Below are positions 34,264 through 48,892 of a stretch of DNA of 64,000 nucleotides, in pieces. A program made the position numbers and the translations under genes. The notes under the pieces were generated by a model. That model worked only from the letters and a program-made list of their open reading frames with translations, ran no database searches and was not told where the DNA came from. The DNA is from Diphasiastrum complanatum (taxonomy: Eukaryota > Streptophyta > Lycopodiopsida > Lycopodiales > Lycopodiaceae): positions 12,023,303 through 12,087,302 of the forward strand of contig CM055106.1 of the NCBI GenBank assembly GCA_029204225.1. The letters run 5' to 3'. Position 1 is the stretch's first letter. Each line of letters begins with the position of its first letter.

Positions 34264-35240
34264 TTGTGAGGACTTTATAGATATGAACTCAATGGAAAGC
34301 AACAATACCTTGTATGCAAAATCCACAAGGCACTCTACGAGCTAAAACAGTCACCCAGAGCCTGGTTTTAGAAGATCAACTCGTTTCTGATAAAGAATAG
34401 TTTTATTCCAAACTCAGCAGACTCGAATGTCTACTTCAAGTCCGTATCAGATTATTTCATCATCATCACTCTCTATGTAGATGATACACTCTTATTCAGT
34501 AATATCTGAATCTGATGAAAGATACAAAATACATGCTGGACCAGAAATACAAGATGACTGACATAGGTCCAGCCCACTATTGTCTCAGAATCCAGATCCA
34601 ATGAGATCGACCCAGCATACTGATCTTTATCAGTCAGCAATGATATCTCAACAACGTGCTGGAAAAATATGGAATGGCCCTGCAAACCAAGTCATTTTAC
34701 ACTCGACCCTGGACTAAAGTTATCAAATGAACAGTCTTCTCAAACTGAGGCAAAAAAGGAGGAGATGAAGTGCTACCCGTTTCAATTCATCATTGGCTCA
34801 CTAATGTACGCAATGATCTGCACGCAACTAGACCTTGCATATTTGATCAATACACTTAGCGAGTTCCTGTCAAATCTAGGCTTAACTCATTGGAAAGCAC
34901 TAACAAAGGTCATGAAGTACATCGAAGCCTGAGGGCAAAGGCAGCCACACTGCCAACATCCTTGAAGCCTACATAGATGCGGATTGGGCAAGAGATGTCG
35001 ACACCAGAAAATCAACTTCTGAATTTGTATTTTTATACAATCAAGGCCCAATCTCATGGAACAATCAGAAGTCACACCTCAATTGCATTATCACCAATGG
35101 AATTCGAATACATAGCTGTCACAAATGCAATCAAAGAGGCGATCTGGTTAAGGCAACTACTTGCAGACATCAACCCTTGGACCGGTAAATATCCCAAGGG
35201 TGGTTACCCACTTTGTACATATACAAAGACTGGCATAAAT
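34264..35240 (+). pseudogene. Copia RT/RNase H fragment
   Basis: Read over several frames: CKIHKALYELKQSPRAWF, then ITLYVDDTLLFS (the YVDD box near 34475-34500), LDPGLKLS, IIGSLMYAMICTQLDLAYLI, and RNase H phrases EAYIDADWARDVDTRKSTS and NAIKEAIWLRQLL. Many stops and shifts. It sits directly behind the Gypsy LTR and is unrelated to it. Confidence 0.8.
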
Positions 35241-35244
35241 GGCA

Positions 35245-35560
35245 TTTAAGGCATATAGGATATTTGTCTCTCGACACTTGTAAATATATATACTAGCTGA
35301 ATCAAGCTATGTAAGTGTTCTTTTTCAATATGAGTTATCTGTAGTCAACTTTATCATGCTCAGCAAGCTGAAGTTATTACTTCAAGCCATTGTACTCATT
35401 GTTGATATTAATCAGAGTGCAATTTTTGTCTCACTACTGTATTGTTCATTTGAGCAATTTGTATGAATCATTCTACTTGAATAATTTTGCTGCTAACTAT
35501 TGTGTTTTCATTCCTACATGCCTATGCTCAAAGCTTTGAGCTTCCGCTGCCGGTCATTCC
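35245..35560. other. Short AT-rich spacer, possibly LTR remnant
   Basis: No coding signal. Position directly after a Copia RNase H fragment would suit a 3' LTR, but the termini could not be identified. Confidence 0.35.
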
Positions 35561-35639
35561 CACGTTTTACGACACTCTCCTCTGCTGCTCTAGAAAATTC
35601 TGCTTTGTTTTTGACAAAATTTGAATTTGAAGGTTCACT

Positions 35640-36400
35640 TCAATTCTGCTCCTTATTCCTAAGATTTTGATAACAGTGTACTGCTGCATTACCCCATTTA
35701 TGATAATGAATACAATCAATCTTTGGATTCAACCAACACTTGTCTTCTGTATGACCTGATCTTTTGCATCTGTTGCAAATCTTCCTATCACCAGAATCTT
35801 TCTGTTGTTTTCCTGATTGTCGATCATTTGTCTTGGATTCATCTGAACGATTTCCATTATTCTTAGACAACTCCCTCTTAGACTTAAACTTCTTCAAAGA
35901 TTTATTCTTCTGAGTAAATAGAGCTTTTTTCAAATCACCATTATCGTCATAGCGTTCGCAATCTTCTACTTCCTCTTTGACTCCATCTATCGCCTTCTGA
36001 AATGTCATAGATGAATCTTTCACCAGTAAAGTTCGAGTTGTGTGGAATGACCTGGGTAAGGCTCAAAGAAAAATAGCTAAGTTAATTTTCCTTTGAGATT
36101 GCATTTTCGGTACCAAAATTTTGCAAAGAAATAAATAGATCTTTTATCTTTTGTACAAAAGTGGTCAGATCTTTGCCGTCCCATTGTATGTAAGTCAATT
36201 GGTCTTCCAAGAACATGATTTGATTACAAGATCAAGTCTCATTCTTGGTTTGCAATTCTTCCCACAGTTCTTTTGCGTTCGAAGTTGATGAAAGATCTAG
36301 CATTATGTTGTCATTTACTAAAGACGCAATAATTGCTATAACTTTGTCATTTTTCTTCTTCCATTCACGAAGTTTTTGCCAGGAGTAATTGGCTTACTTC
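35640..36400 (-). pseudogene. Copia gag with zinc knuckle (UBN2 type), frameshifted
   Basis: Upstream on this strand one reads NYSWQKLREWKKKNDKVIAI, DLSSTSNAKELWEELQTK and LEDQLTYIQWDGKDLTTF, the Copia Gag core. After frame breaks comes a 127-codon frame with CNRCKRSGHTEDKCW, a CCHC zinc knuckle followed by a second Cys/His cluster. It differs from the 29825-type family. It stands head to head with the plus-strand Copia piece at 36429. Confidence 0.85.
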
Positions 36401-36428
36401 TGTTGATTCTACCCATTGCCAAAGACCT

Positions 36429-37052
36429 TTGCCCTTTATTATGAGTGATAGGACAGGCGAGATCTTAGCACTCGGAAAGAGACATGGATACTTGTATAGA
36501 TTAAGCCATTTCTTTTTTGCCTCTAGTCAGGCACTTAGTACTTCTATTCAGATAAAGAAAAGTTTACTTTGGCATTATAGACTTGGTCATTTGAATCATG
36601 CTTCTATACAACAAATGTCTAAGCAATCCATTGTTCTTGTTTGGAAGTCTAGATTCTGCCGCACCCATAAAATCCGTACTGGTAAGTATAGATTTTTCTC
36701 TATTAGGATCCTCCAGGTTGCTCTTCCAGTTCGTGCTAACTACCGAGGTAACGTGTCGCATGTTTGCTCTAAGTGCAAAACATCAAATGAGGACGTGCCA
36801 CACTTATTCTTCCATTGTTATGCTTCACTTTGGAAATCAATTGCTAATCTTTTCGTTGCACGTTTTCATGTCAGGTTCAGGAGATTCAATCATACTTACT
36901 CATTGTTGAACGATATTTTGTTTGAAGATGCTACTACCAACTCCTTTTGGCAATGTCTTAGAGTTATTTCTCTTTGGAACATTTGGCTTGATAGAAATAG
37001 TAGGGAATTTGGGAAAGGTGATTTTGTTATTTCCCCCTACTTCTTTTTATAG
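36429..37052 (+). pseudogene. Chimeric ORF: Copia GAG-pre-integrase fused to LINE zf-RVT domain
   Basis: The first ~65 residues read ILALGKRHGYLYRL ... LLWHYRLGHLNHASIQQMSK, a Copia GAG-pre-integrase segment. From about residue 68 the protein becomes LINE: FCRTHKIRTGKYRFFSIRIL, CSKCKTSNEDVPHLFFHC, WQCLRVISLWNIWLDRNSRE. The frame stays open across the joint for 207 codons. It arose from a 5'-truncated LINE inserting in sense into a Copia remnant. Expression is unknown; I treat it as a pseudogene. Confidence 0.8.
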
Positions 37053-37155
37053 AGGCTGATAAACTTATCCGCCTTTAAGAAACTTTTTATGGTTTCAGTT
37101 TGTACTTGTATAAAATTATTAATCTATGGCCAACTTTTTGAGAAAAAAAAATAAT
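36625..37155 (+). mobile_element. 5'-truncated LINE copy
   Basis: Covers the zf-RVT region and the common tail (GGGAATTTGGGAAAGGTGAT, then ATTAATCTATGGCCAACTTT, A-rich end). Its protein part is that described for the chimeric frame. Same family as 23088-25060. Confidence 0.85.
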
Positions 37156-37890
37156 AATAAATCACTCAAACACAATAATTGGGCCACCTTTTCACAAAAC
37201 ACATTGAAATAGTGTTTAAAAACTCTCAACACTTAATGCGATGGAGAATCAAACAACTTGGATACTTTGATGGCAATACCACAACTTTTTATTTACAAAA
37301 TCTTCAAGTAGTTACAATAACACTTCTCATGGGATTTTTTAGACCCTCCAAATTTCATAAAAATTATACGATCCTTCAAATAAAAAACATCAAGAACAAT
37401 GCAAAGTGTGCTCCACCACTCCAATCCATATTCTATTCCTTGCAACCGAACTTATGAAAAAACGTATTAGCTAGAACTAAAATACGAGGATAATCATTTT
37501 ATAAAGTGCCTGCTAGGCTTTTCAACATTGCAAACTTAAAATTACTATCTCTATCTTTTGACCATTTATCTACCTCATAAAGTCTAGTTGTGATGTGTGT
37601 AATTATCTTTCTTTTTTTAACATTTTCATAATTACATCTGGTGGCTTCTGTACCTCCATATTCCTAGATTCTTGTCTCTCATCAATCTTCTTAGTCAAAT
37701 CTTGGTCATATATCCTCTTTCACCACAATCTCTCTAATGGTGATTTTTTTAGAATATTTTTGTAGCTTACAACACCCTCTATAAAACAACATATCATTAC
37801 ATCTTTGTTAGCTGATGCTTATTCTTTTTCAATACATCCATAATAGTTTCCAAAGTCACATTACAATATCGCTCCAATTAGGTACATATG
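37156..37890. other. AT-rich spacer, nothing recognised
   Basis: A 92-codon frame at 37179-37457 has no recognisable domain. No repeats noted. Confidence 0.4.
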
Positions 37891-37899
37891 CTCTAGCAT

Positions 37900-38556
37900 A
37901 TGGAGAAGATTAAGAGTATTTATTTTTTTAGCATAACCAACATAGTACCAAAAATCCTAGAAGAATCTAACCTTGGCCTCTCCACTAGAGAATCTAACTT
38001 CCTCTATTTCGCTTTCTCCTACGGAGATCTTGGCCCTCTATCTACCTCACTTCCTTCTGAGTGTGACCAAAAGTGGCTCTTCAAGGCTTTTGACAAATCA
38101 GACAAAATTTCTTACTCATCAATCTTTTCCACTACCAAAGAGCCGAACTTCTCCTTCTCCTGGTTCAATTCCAAATGGAACCTTTCTGATTCCCCTATCT
38201 TGTGGAAGAACATATTTTGCAAAACTAATAAGATCAAGAATGGCAAATTTAGAATTTTCTCTCTTAGGATCATCCATCATTCTTTTCATGTGTGTGCTTG
38301 TTATCGAGGTGATGCATCGCATTTCTGTACTAAATGCAAAACCTTTGATGAAGATGTGATCCATCTATTTTTTTCATTGTTATGCTCCTCTTTGGAAATC
38401 AGTGTCTGATCTCCTTATTGCACGCTTCCATGTCAGATTCAAGACATTCAGCCACACAGATTTACTACTGAATGATATCACCTTTGAGGATTTAGAGGTT
38501 AATACTTTTTTACAACACATTAGAGTAATCACTATGTGAAATATTTGGCTAGATAG
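37900..38556 (+). mobile_element. 5' part of a truncated LINE copy, cut by a Copia LTR
   Basis: One frame of 169 codons reads LGLSTRESNFLYFAFSYGD and continues to KNGKFRIFSLRI, CYRGDASHFCTKCKTFDEDV, the zf-RVT module. It stops matching the family exactly at GGCTAGATAG (38556), where an LTR begins. The missing 3' tail, starting GATAGGAACAATAGGG, is found inverted at 60225-60377. Confidence 0.85.
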
Positions 38557-39165
38557 TGCTAAATTCACACGTGTGGGACGCCCTACACATGTATTTTTGA
38601 TCTCCTAGGCCCAATAGTACCATAAAGATCAGACTAGCATTGGTTGTCAATAGGAAAGCTGACCATACAAGAAATATTATTGTGTTACAAGCAAGATCTG
38701 TCAACAAAACATGAGACTAAGCATAATAAATGTCTCAACTCAGCTAGAGAGAAAATAGAAAGAACAAAACTAGTGTAAAGAGAGAGGGCACAAAAAGCTT
38801 GTCTCCAAATTTGCATTACACACAAATTTCATCATTTTCTCAATGAGAGTACATCACATATATAGATCCATGGACTCTCCTCCTACTTTGAGTTGAATTG
38901 GAGTTGTGAATCCACCTCTCAAGCTATCTAGACTTATTCAAGCCTTCTCACTATGTCTAATTGTGCCACCTAGTCTTTTCATGCATTAAATGTGGCATGT
39001 AAAGTACAAATGGCAATTCCTATGGTAGCTCGAGTTTCTACTTCTACCTACCTTAAATATTTTATTCTAAGATGGGTCTTTACTAAGCCAAAAGAGCTCA
39101 ATTCATCTTTGGCATTTTAAGGACCCCTATTCACAACATTAAATAGATTTTTCAATATTTTGACA
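38557..39165 (-). mobile_element. 3' LTR of a minus-strand Copia element
   Basis: On the minus strand it runs from TGTCAAAATATTG (39165) to GAATTTAGCA (38557). It follows a polypurine tract TTTTTAGGAGGAG (39178-39166) and the end of Copia RNase H (39184-39423). It is nearly the same as the plus-strand LTR at 60378-60996. Confidence 0.88.
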
Positions 39166-39183
39166 CTCCTCCTAAAAATGTAT

Positions 39184-39423
39184 CTAATGTGGATCAAGCA
39201 TCGATCTTGAGATAAGACCAAGATTAGACCTATGCTTTGAGAAGGCACTTTTTTTTGTTGTAGTGAGTGCTTTGTACTCGGCCTCACAAGATGATAGAGA
39301 TATGGTATCTTGCTTCTTTGAAAGCCAAGACAGAAGATTGCCTCCAAGAAAGATAGTATATGCATTAATGACAGAGACAGAGCAAAGCGACTGATTTACA
39401 TCACTCAACAAAGGTATCTTCAC
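39184..39423 (-). pseudogene. Copia RNase H C-terminal fragment
   Basis: The frame contains AYTIFLGGNLLSWLSKKQDT and LSSCEAEYKAL, the end of Copia RNase H with its SCEAEY box. It stops abruptly upstream, where a plus-strand Copia RT begins, so a rearrangement breakpoint lies near 39423. Confidence 0.85.
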
Positions 39424-40241
39424 AATGTTCTTAACAGATATAATTTGATGAATTGTAAATTAGCTCACTCTCCAATGGATCCAGGCCTGCATCTGTCAAA
39501 GGACCAATGTCCCCAGACCAAGCAGAATGAGGAGCAAATGAGAGAGTATTTTTATCGATCGATACTTGGATCTCTCATGTACAAAATGATCTATACAAGA
39601 CAGATATCTCTCTTTCTGTAAGCTCACTCAGCCAATATATGGCTAATTCTGGAATTACCCATTGGAAGGCTCTCATCCGAGTCATGAGATATATTTGAGC
39701 TACCATGGACCAGTGCATCTGCTATGGAGATGTCAGCAACGACAATCTTCATCAGCTCAGTGGTTATTCTGATGCAAGCTGGGGAGGAGATGTAGAAAAT
39801 CGTAAATCCACATCTGGATTTACATTCTTCTTCAACGGCAGTCCTATCTCATGGAACAGTCGTAAGCAAACTTCTATCGCACTTTCTTCTACAGAAACAG
39901 AATACATTTATGCTTCTCAATCTATCAAAGAAGCGTTTTGGTTGAGAAATTTACTATCAGATGTTCATTTGAATCAGTACAGCCCTACAATTTTATTTTG
40001 TGATAATCAGAGTGCTATTGCCTTATCGGCCAACCCTAGATTTCACTCTAGGAGTAAGCATATTGAAATCAGATATCACTACATCAGGGGCAAAGTTCTC
40101 AACAAGGAAGTAAGCTTAACGTACTGCAAAACGCAGGACATGATTGCAGACATATTCACGAAAGCACTCAATGTTAATGCACGCAATAAATTTTGTGCAT
40201 TACTTAGTTTGAAGATCAAGGCATTCACGGATCCAGATTAA
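39424..40241 (+). pseudogene. Copia RT end and complete RNase H
   Basis: The RT end (NRYNLMNCKLAHSPMDPGL, RSILGSLMYKMIYTRQ) is frameshifted. Then a 178-codon frame carries RNase H with SDASWGGD, STETEYI and CDNQSAIALS, ending at a normal stop. The polypurine tract AAGAGGGGG follows at 40240-40248, so the 3' end of the element is in place. The upstream junction is with an oppositely oriented Copia fragment. Confidence 0.88.
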
Positions 40242-40248
40242 GAGGGGG

Positions 40249-40925
40249 TGTTGGATTTATTTCCCCTACTCTCCCCTAGATGCCATTGTCTGCCTCCATT
40301 CATGCTGCATATTTACTCACGTTGTCGTGTAGTGTACATAATAACATGTAAATTCTCGCAGACGAAAGAATCGTGGCACTGTGTTTTTACACGTGTTCAG
40401 GTGACAACCAATGTTCACCTCATCAAATGCTAACGTCGCATCCTTTTCACGCTCATCCCATGCAGCTGCGCTAACAGACTGGACAATGACTGCAGCCACC
40501 CATGATCTTCTACAGACAGCACATCCACTATGTACTTTCTTTTTGTCAGCACACCTGTGAAAGTTACACACACGTATTATTACCGAGCTCGTTACTTTGG
40601 TCTCGACCGAAGTCCAGGTCCGAGGCGTCACGTTCCTTACCCAGCCGAGCTCCAAGACTCTCGTCTGGACCCGACGAAACCTTGTTTCATTCTCATCTAT
40701 TGAAGCTACACATTCACTTTCGACCGAACCACTACTTGCAATATCATGTCCAGTCTTGAGTTAAACCTCAACCGATGCTCATTGATCAGATCTCGCTCGA
40801 GCCTTACCGTTGACATCTCAATCACAGACCTTCTGTCGTATCTCAACTGGTGCCTTTCAATCATTTCTCGACCGGAGGCATTCTGTAAAATCTCAATCAG
40901 AGCCTTCCATCCAAATATCAACTGC
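40249..40925 (+). mobile_element. Probable 3' LTR of the Copia element at 39424
   Basis: It begins TGTTGGATTTATTTCCCC directly after the polypurine tract. The right end is not defined; the next Copia coding frame starts near 40928. Some frames here (for example 40317-40655 minus) have no known domain. Confidence 0.5.
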
Positions 40926-40927
40926 AC

Positions 40928-42759
<1,832 letters not shown>

Positions 42760-42775
<16 letters not shown>

Positions 42776-43671
42776 AATGAGAGCTTAATTGATGAAATAA
42801 AATCAGATCTTTTCAAAGCTTTTGACATGAGTGATCTAGGATTGATGCACTATTGTCTTGGCATTGAAGTATGGCAAAAGGAAGACATGGTCTCTCTTAC
42901 ACAAAGCAAATATGCACGAGATTTGCTTTATAAGTTCAATATGCAAGATTGTAAGCCTTTGAGTACACTTATGGATGTCAACATGAAGCTTACTACATAT
43001 GATGAATCTGAGAAAGTGGATGCTTATTTGTATAGACAGCTGGTGGGTAGTTTGACTTATTTGACACACACACGACCTGATATTTCTTATGTTGTTGGTG
43101 TTGTTAGTCAATTTATGCAAGATCCTAGTCAAGCACACTGGAAGTCTACTAAACATATTCTCAGATACATTCAAGGGACATTGAATTTTGGTTTGAAGTA
43201 TGATCAGCCTGAAACGCCAATGTTGGTAGGTTATACCAATGCCGATTAGGTAGGTAATATTGATGACAAAAGATCTACAAGTGGTCATACGTTCAGTTAT
43301 GGTACAATTTCATGGAGCAGCAAAAAGCAACCTACAGTAGCCTTATCATCGATGGAAGCTAAATATCGAGCACTCAGCAATGCTACACAAGAAGCAGTAT
43401 GGTTATGAAGATTGCTTGTGGATTTAGGTCAACCACAGGTGGATGCGACTACTATATCTTGCGATAATCAAAGTTGCATTCACCTTGCCAAAAATCCAGT
43501 TTTACGTGCTCGAACCAAGCACATCGAAATACACTACCATTTGTTTGAGAGAAAATTCTTGATGGAGCCATTGATCTTGTTTTTTGTAAATCTGAAGATC
43601 AAAAGGCAGATATTTTTACTAAGTCGTTAGGTAGATGTGAGGTTTCGTACTCTATTAGGGATAGAAAAATG
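42760..43671 (+). pseudogene. Copia RT C-terminus and RNase H after an internal deletion
   Basis: It resumes at TGSNESLIDEIKSDLFKAF and continues MSDLGLMHYCLGIEV, QLVGSLTYLTHTRPDI, then RNase H (RSTSGHTFSYGTISWSSKKQ, MEAKYRAL, CDNQSCIHLAKNP, KADIFTKSL). The whole RT catalytic region, including YVDD, is missing between the integrase and this point. In-frame stops occur near 43249 and 43408. Confidence 0.9.
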
Positions 43672-43800
43672 TAATTTGATCATTGATCCAGCAAGCAAAT
43701 GCATTTGCTCCACAAACGCATCTACCATCGGCCTATCTCCTCCGCCATCGCTAGCCTCGCTAGAGGTTTTTTTTTTTTTTAAACAAACGAGTTTTGTTTG

Positions 43801-44106
43801 AAAACGGGTAGTACGATGTATTTTGACGCCATCGCTTGGATGCTTGCCACGTGGTATCCATGCCTGGACCATTTTCAATGGTTTAGTTTCTGGAGCATGG
43901 CAGCATCTGAACGTTCATTATCAAATCCAACGGTGGGCGAGCTGTTTTAAAACGGGTGAGCAATAGTAGTACGATGTATTTTGACGGCATCACTTGGATG
44001 CTTGCCACGTGGTATTTATGCCACCTAGACCATTTTTAACGGTTTGGTTTCTGGAGCTTGGCAGCATCTGAGCGTTCATGATGAAATCCAACGGTGGCGA
44101 GCTAGA
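43801..44106. repeat. Tandem duplication, period 158 bp, each copy with a G-box
   Basis: AAAACGGGT, GTACGATGTATTTTGACG, GGATGCTTGCCACGTGGTAT and CAGCATCTGARCGTTCATK recur in order. CACGTG lies at 43848-43853 and 44006-44011. The second copy runs into the Helitron-like coding remnant. Confidence 0.9.
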
Positions 44107-46460
44107 ACGAGTTAAAGTGCCATGGAGATGCCTAGGACATAGCTGGAAAGTTGGACATGTTATTGGGAGAATACATGTTATTGAATTTCAAAAGAGAGGG
44201 TTGCCTCATGCACACATACGCATTATCTTGGATGACGCCAGCAAACCACTAACCACTGACAATTGTAGAATATGATGCCATTGTCAGTGCAGAAATCCCT
44301 AATGAGAAAAATGACGAAAAGTTGTTTCGGGTTGTTAAGAGTTGCATGTTGCATGGTCTATGTGGTATGGGATTTCCAAACTCTCCTTGCATGAAAGACG
44401 GCAAGTGTTCAAAACATTATCCAAGACAATTTGTTGACGAAACCACGATAGTGAATGGTTATTTGTCTTATAGACGCAGAAACGATGGCAAAACAATCAA
44501 GGTACGTGGAGTGGAGTTGAATGAGATTGAACACTTGAATGCAAGGTACTTTTCGGCGAGTGAAGCAGGATGGCGTCTTTTTGGATTCTAAATGGGTGCA
44601 CACAATCCCAATGTAGTTCGACTGGCTTGTTCACCTTCCAGGAGAGAACATGACATACTATGCTGACAATGAGGACTTGGCTGATGTTGTTGCATACAAA
44701 GGACCCGACATGATCACAACGAAAGTTGTGGAAGAGAACCACAGGACTCCAGGGGTTGTAAATGAGATTGAACAATACTTGAATGCAAGGTACTTTTTGG
44801 TGAGTGAAGCGGGATGGCGTCTTTTTGGATTCTCAATGGGTGCACACAAACCTAATGTAGTTTGACTGGCTGTTCACCTTCCAGGAGAGAACATGACATA
44901 TTATGTTGACAATGAGGACTTGGTTGATGTTGTTGCACATAGTGGAGAAACAACTCTGACAACATATTTTGAGTTGAATGCCAACAACAATATGGAGGCA
45001 CAGTCTTTGCTTTATATGGACCTTCCGAAAAAATTTGTATACAACAAAAAAAAAATGCAAGTGGATTCCACGAACATATGTCCAAAACGTTCTTGCAATT
45101 GGACATATGTATTTTGTGCATCCTTTGAAGGGTGAACAATTCTATTTGAGGCTTTTATTATCTCAAGTTAGAGGAGCAAATAGCTTTGCGGATTTATGTA
45201 CTGTTGATGGGGTTCTTCAACCATTGTTTAGAGAAGCATGTAGGCGAAGACTATTTCTGAATGATGTGAATGAATGGCATGGCTGCTTGCAAGCGGTGGC
45301 ATCATCGGAGATAGCGGCTTTATTGATGAAAGGTAGTCGCACTGCTCATTCTCGATTTTCCCCTACTGGCTTGCATGAGACATCTACTTGTAACATATCA
45401 AAGCAATCTGAGTTGGGCAAACTCATGGTGGCATGTCGACTTGTAGTGTGGGACGAGGCTCCGATGATGCACAAACATGCATTGGAAAGTGTCGACAGAA
45501 CCCTTCGTGATTTGCGAACATCAGATGCTCTTTTTGGAGGGGTAACAGTTGTTCTTGCTGGTGACTTTCGATAGGTTTTACCGGTAGTGAGGCGAGGCAA
45601 TCATGCTCAAATTGTATCGGCCTCCCTAAAATATTCCTATTTGTGGAAGGATGCTGAGATTCATCACTTGACAACAAACATGAGGGTTATGGGTTTGGAA
45701 GGTTCTGATGTTAATGAGCAAAAAGAGTTTGCTGAATTTTTGTTGAGAGTGGGAGATGGTAAAGAGGAAATTGTTATTCGTCATGGTTTGGAAAGCATAT
45801 GTTTACCAGAGAATATTTGTCTATGATTACCTATAATATTAGGAAATGTGAATGCAATAAAATGCATATGTTATGGAACAATTCCAAGGTAATGTGCACA
45901 CTTATTGTAGTGCAGATAGTGTTGTCGTCAGTCAAAATGTTGATGTTTATCCTGTTGAGTTTTTGAACACGCTGCAGCCCAGTGGTTTACCACCTCATGT
46001 GTTGGATTTTAAGGTTGGCATGATAGTAATGCCATCACATTCATTGCCATATCAGAAGGGTCTTTGCAATGGAACTCAACTTATCATATGCAGGTTGGGG
46101 CGACAAAGAGTAGAGGTTGAAATTGTTAGTGAAAAATATGTTGGTAATAGGGTTCTTATTCCTCGTGTGCCACTGGTGCCTACAAACTCCGAAATGCCTT
46201 TTGATTTTGAAAGGCTGCAATTTCCCATAACGGCTGCATTTGCAATGACTATAAACAAGGCTCAAGGACAAACCATAGAAGTTGTTGGCTTATACTTACC
46301 ATGTCCGGTGTTTAGCCATGGACAATTGTATGTTGCACTGTCAAGGGTTAGAAAGACATCTTGCATTCGAGTATTGGTAAAAGAGAAGGACAAAGAAGAT
46401 TGCAATGAAAGACGAGTATCAAGGTACACCCCAAATGTTGTGTATTCAGAGGTGCTATGA
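44078..46460 (+). pseudogene. Helitron Rep/helicase remnant (Helitron_like_N plus PIF1-like helicase)
   Basis: The 5' part reads VIGRIHVIEFQKRGLPHAHI and CMLHGLCGMGFPNSPCMKDGKCSKHYP, typical of the Helitron N-terminal region. PIF1 helicase motifs follow: AVASSEIAALL, TAHSRF, VVWDEAPMMHKHALE (Walker B), VTVVLAGDFR, then MTINKAQGQT and GQLYVALSRV. Walker A (GxxGTGKT) is absent: NDVNEWHGCLQ is joined directly to AVASSEIAALL. A segment of about 180 bp is also duplicated (period 241 bp, copies at 44521 and 44762), and there are stops, for example after AGDFR. The rolling-circle HUH and Tyr motifs are not seen. Element ends were not found. Confidence 0.9.
44521..44940 (+). repeat. Internal duplication within the Helitron remnant, period 241 bp
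   Basis: ATGAGATTGAACA, TTGAATGCAAGGTACTTTT, GCGGGATGGCGTCTTTTTGG (A for G in copy one) and GAGAACATGACATA occur twice in the same order. The first copy has a stop just after LFGF. The second continues further. Confidence 0.85.
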
Positions 46461-46469
46461 GAATGTGAG

Positions 46470-47479
<1,010 letters not shown>

Positions 47480-47579
47480 GCATCCACACGCGGACGTGCA
47501 CGTGCACGTTCGTGCGCGCGCGCGCACACACCATCGGTCGCCCACCATCAGCTAACTTGTCACTGACAACTTTTGACCC

Positions 47580-48340
47580 AAACCATTGACCTTCGACCCA
47601 GACCATCGACCGCAACCCAAATTGTCGGCCGGCCACATCCATGGGCCACTCGTCATCGGCCACATCCTTGTTCCACCTTCAATCGTCAATAGCCTGCTTT
47701 GAGCATCATCCACATGTCCTGACCACAAGTTGCCACCTAGATCGTTGGTCCGTCATCAACGATCACACTTTTCTAGTAAGAAAGAAAAAAAATGGAAAAC
47801 ACAAGAGCGCGAGGGGCCTTTGAAGAAAAAAGTGGGGGCCTTTTAGAAAAAGTGAGGGGGACCCGCATTTGGCATTTTGGAATTGACAAAGTGCAACCCT
47901 CAGAAGTGGGATATCGTGGTGTGCAACTAGAGACATCTTAGGCCAAAGACTGATCGTCTCCAAAAAGACATTGGGGTATGTTTTTCTTCACCCTTGTATG
48001 AGGACCAAAGGTCGTAAGTTGATATGTTATCACTTTATTGTGTTTTGATGTTAATGCTTATTGTTGTCGATCCTCTTGAAACATAGAGACGACATTATAC
48101 TCGATGAGGGTGAAACACACCTCCCAAGCTAGAAACAAAATCATCTAGAAACATATCACTTAGAACACCCCACCCAAGCCACCCGTTGAAACACATGGAT
48201 CTTAGGAGGCGAGCACCCAGACTCCTAACAAACAAGGTGCATTGGTCCCCTTAGCAGTGTGAGGGAAATAATTGACCACCTCACCTTAGAACCCCAAGTG
48301 GAGTCAAGCCTTAATAAGTTCAAGTACTCATGTTATAAAT
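47580..48340. other. Spacer with low-complexity GACC/CATCG-rich stretch
   Basis: Between 47570 and 47660 short phrases such as GACCCAAACC, GACCCAGACCATCGACC recur. No gene recognised. Confidence 0.4.
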
Positions 48341-48379
48341 CATGGCCCTAACAGGGCTTCATCTTTGGATCAGAGCTTC

Positions 48380-48892
48380 ATCTAGTTTGAGAGGGATTGG
48401 TATAGCTAGTGAGATTGATCTCACACCTAGTTGCCAAATCTCAAGTTGGAGTTGGTAGGATACCATTATTGAATCCATCATTGAGAGAAGCAACACTTTT
48501 TGATCCATTACAAGACAATTTCTCAAGATTTAATTGCATCTTTGGATCATTTCTCTTGGAGCATAGTGAGAGATTGACCACCTCCAACTGCTCTATTTGG
48601 AAGGTGAGGATGAAGTCAATTTTGATCTTTCAAGATGTGATGAATATTGTCCTTGGACTTGAGGAGGATCCTCAATTGCTTCAAGAAGTCCAAAGGTACA
48701 AGAAAAGAGCAAGAATGGATCTTCAGTATATCAAGATGAATGTTTCAAATGAAGTATTGAGAGAAATTGGTGCTTGCACCTCGGCCAAGGAGGCTTGGAA
48801 CACCCTCAAAGCCATTTATGAGGCCAAGAATATCTCTAGATTTCTCACACTTAGGAGTCAAAATTTTTAAAGTTGTCAAAGAGTGATGAGAG
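48380..48892 (+). pseudogene. Copia gag N-terminus, interrupted by a nested Copia
   Basis: The frame encodes FLLEHSERLTTSNCSIWKVR, FQDVMNIVLGLEEDPQ, KKRARMDLQYIKMNVSNEVL and ACTSAKEAWNTLKAIYEAKN, then fails exactly at 48892, where an LTR begins. The missing next part (RVKGLHRELVCIGDHINQ) resumes at 53714. It is the same family as 29825-30175 and 61752-64000. Confidence 0.9.
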
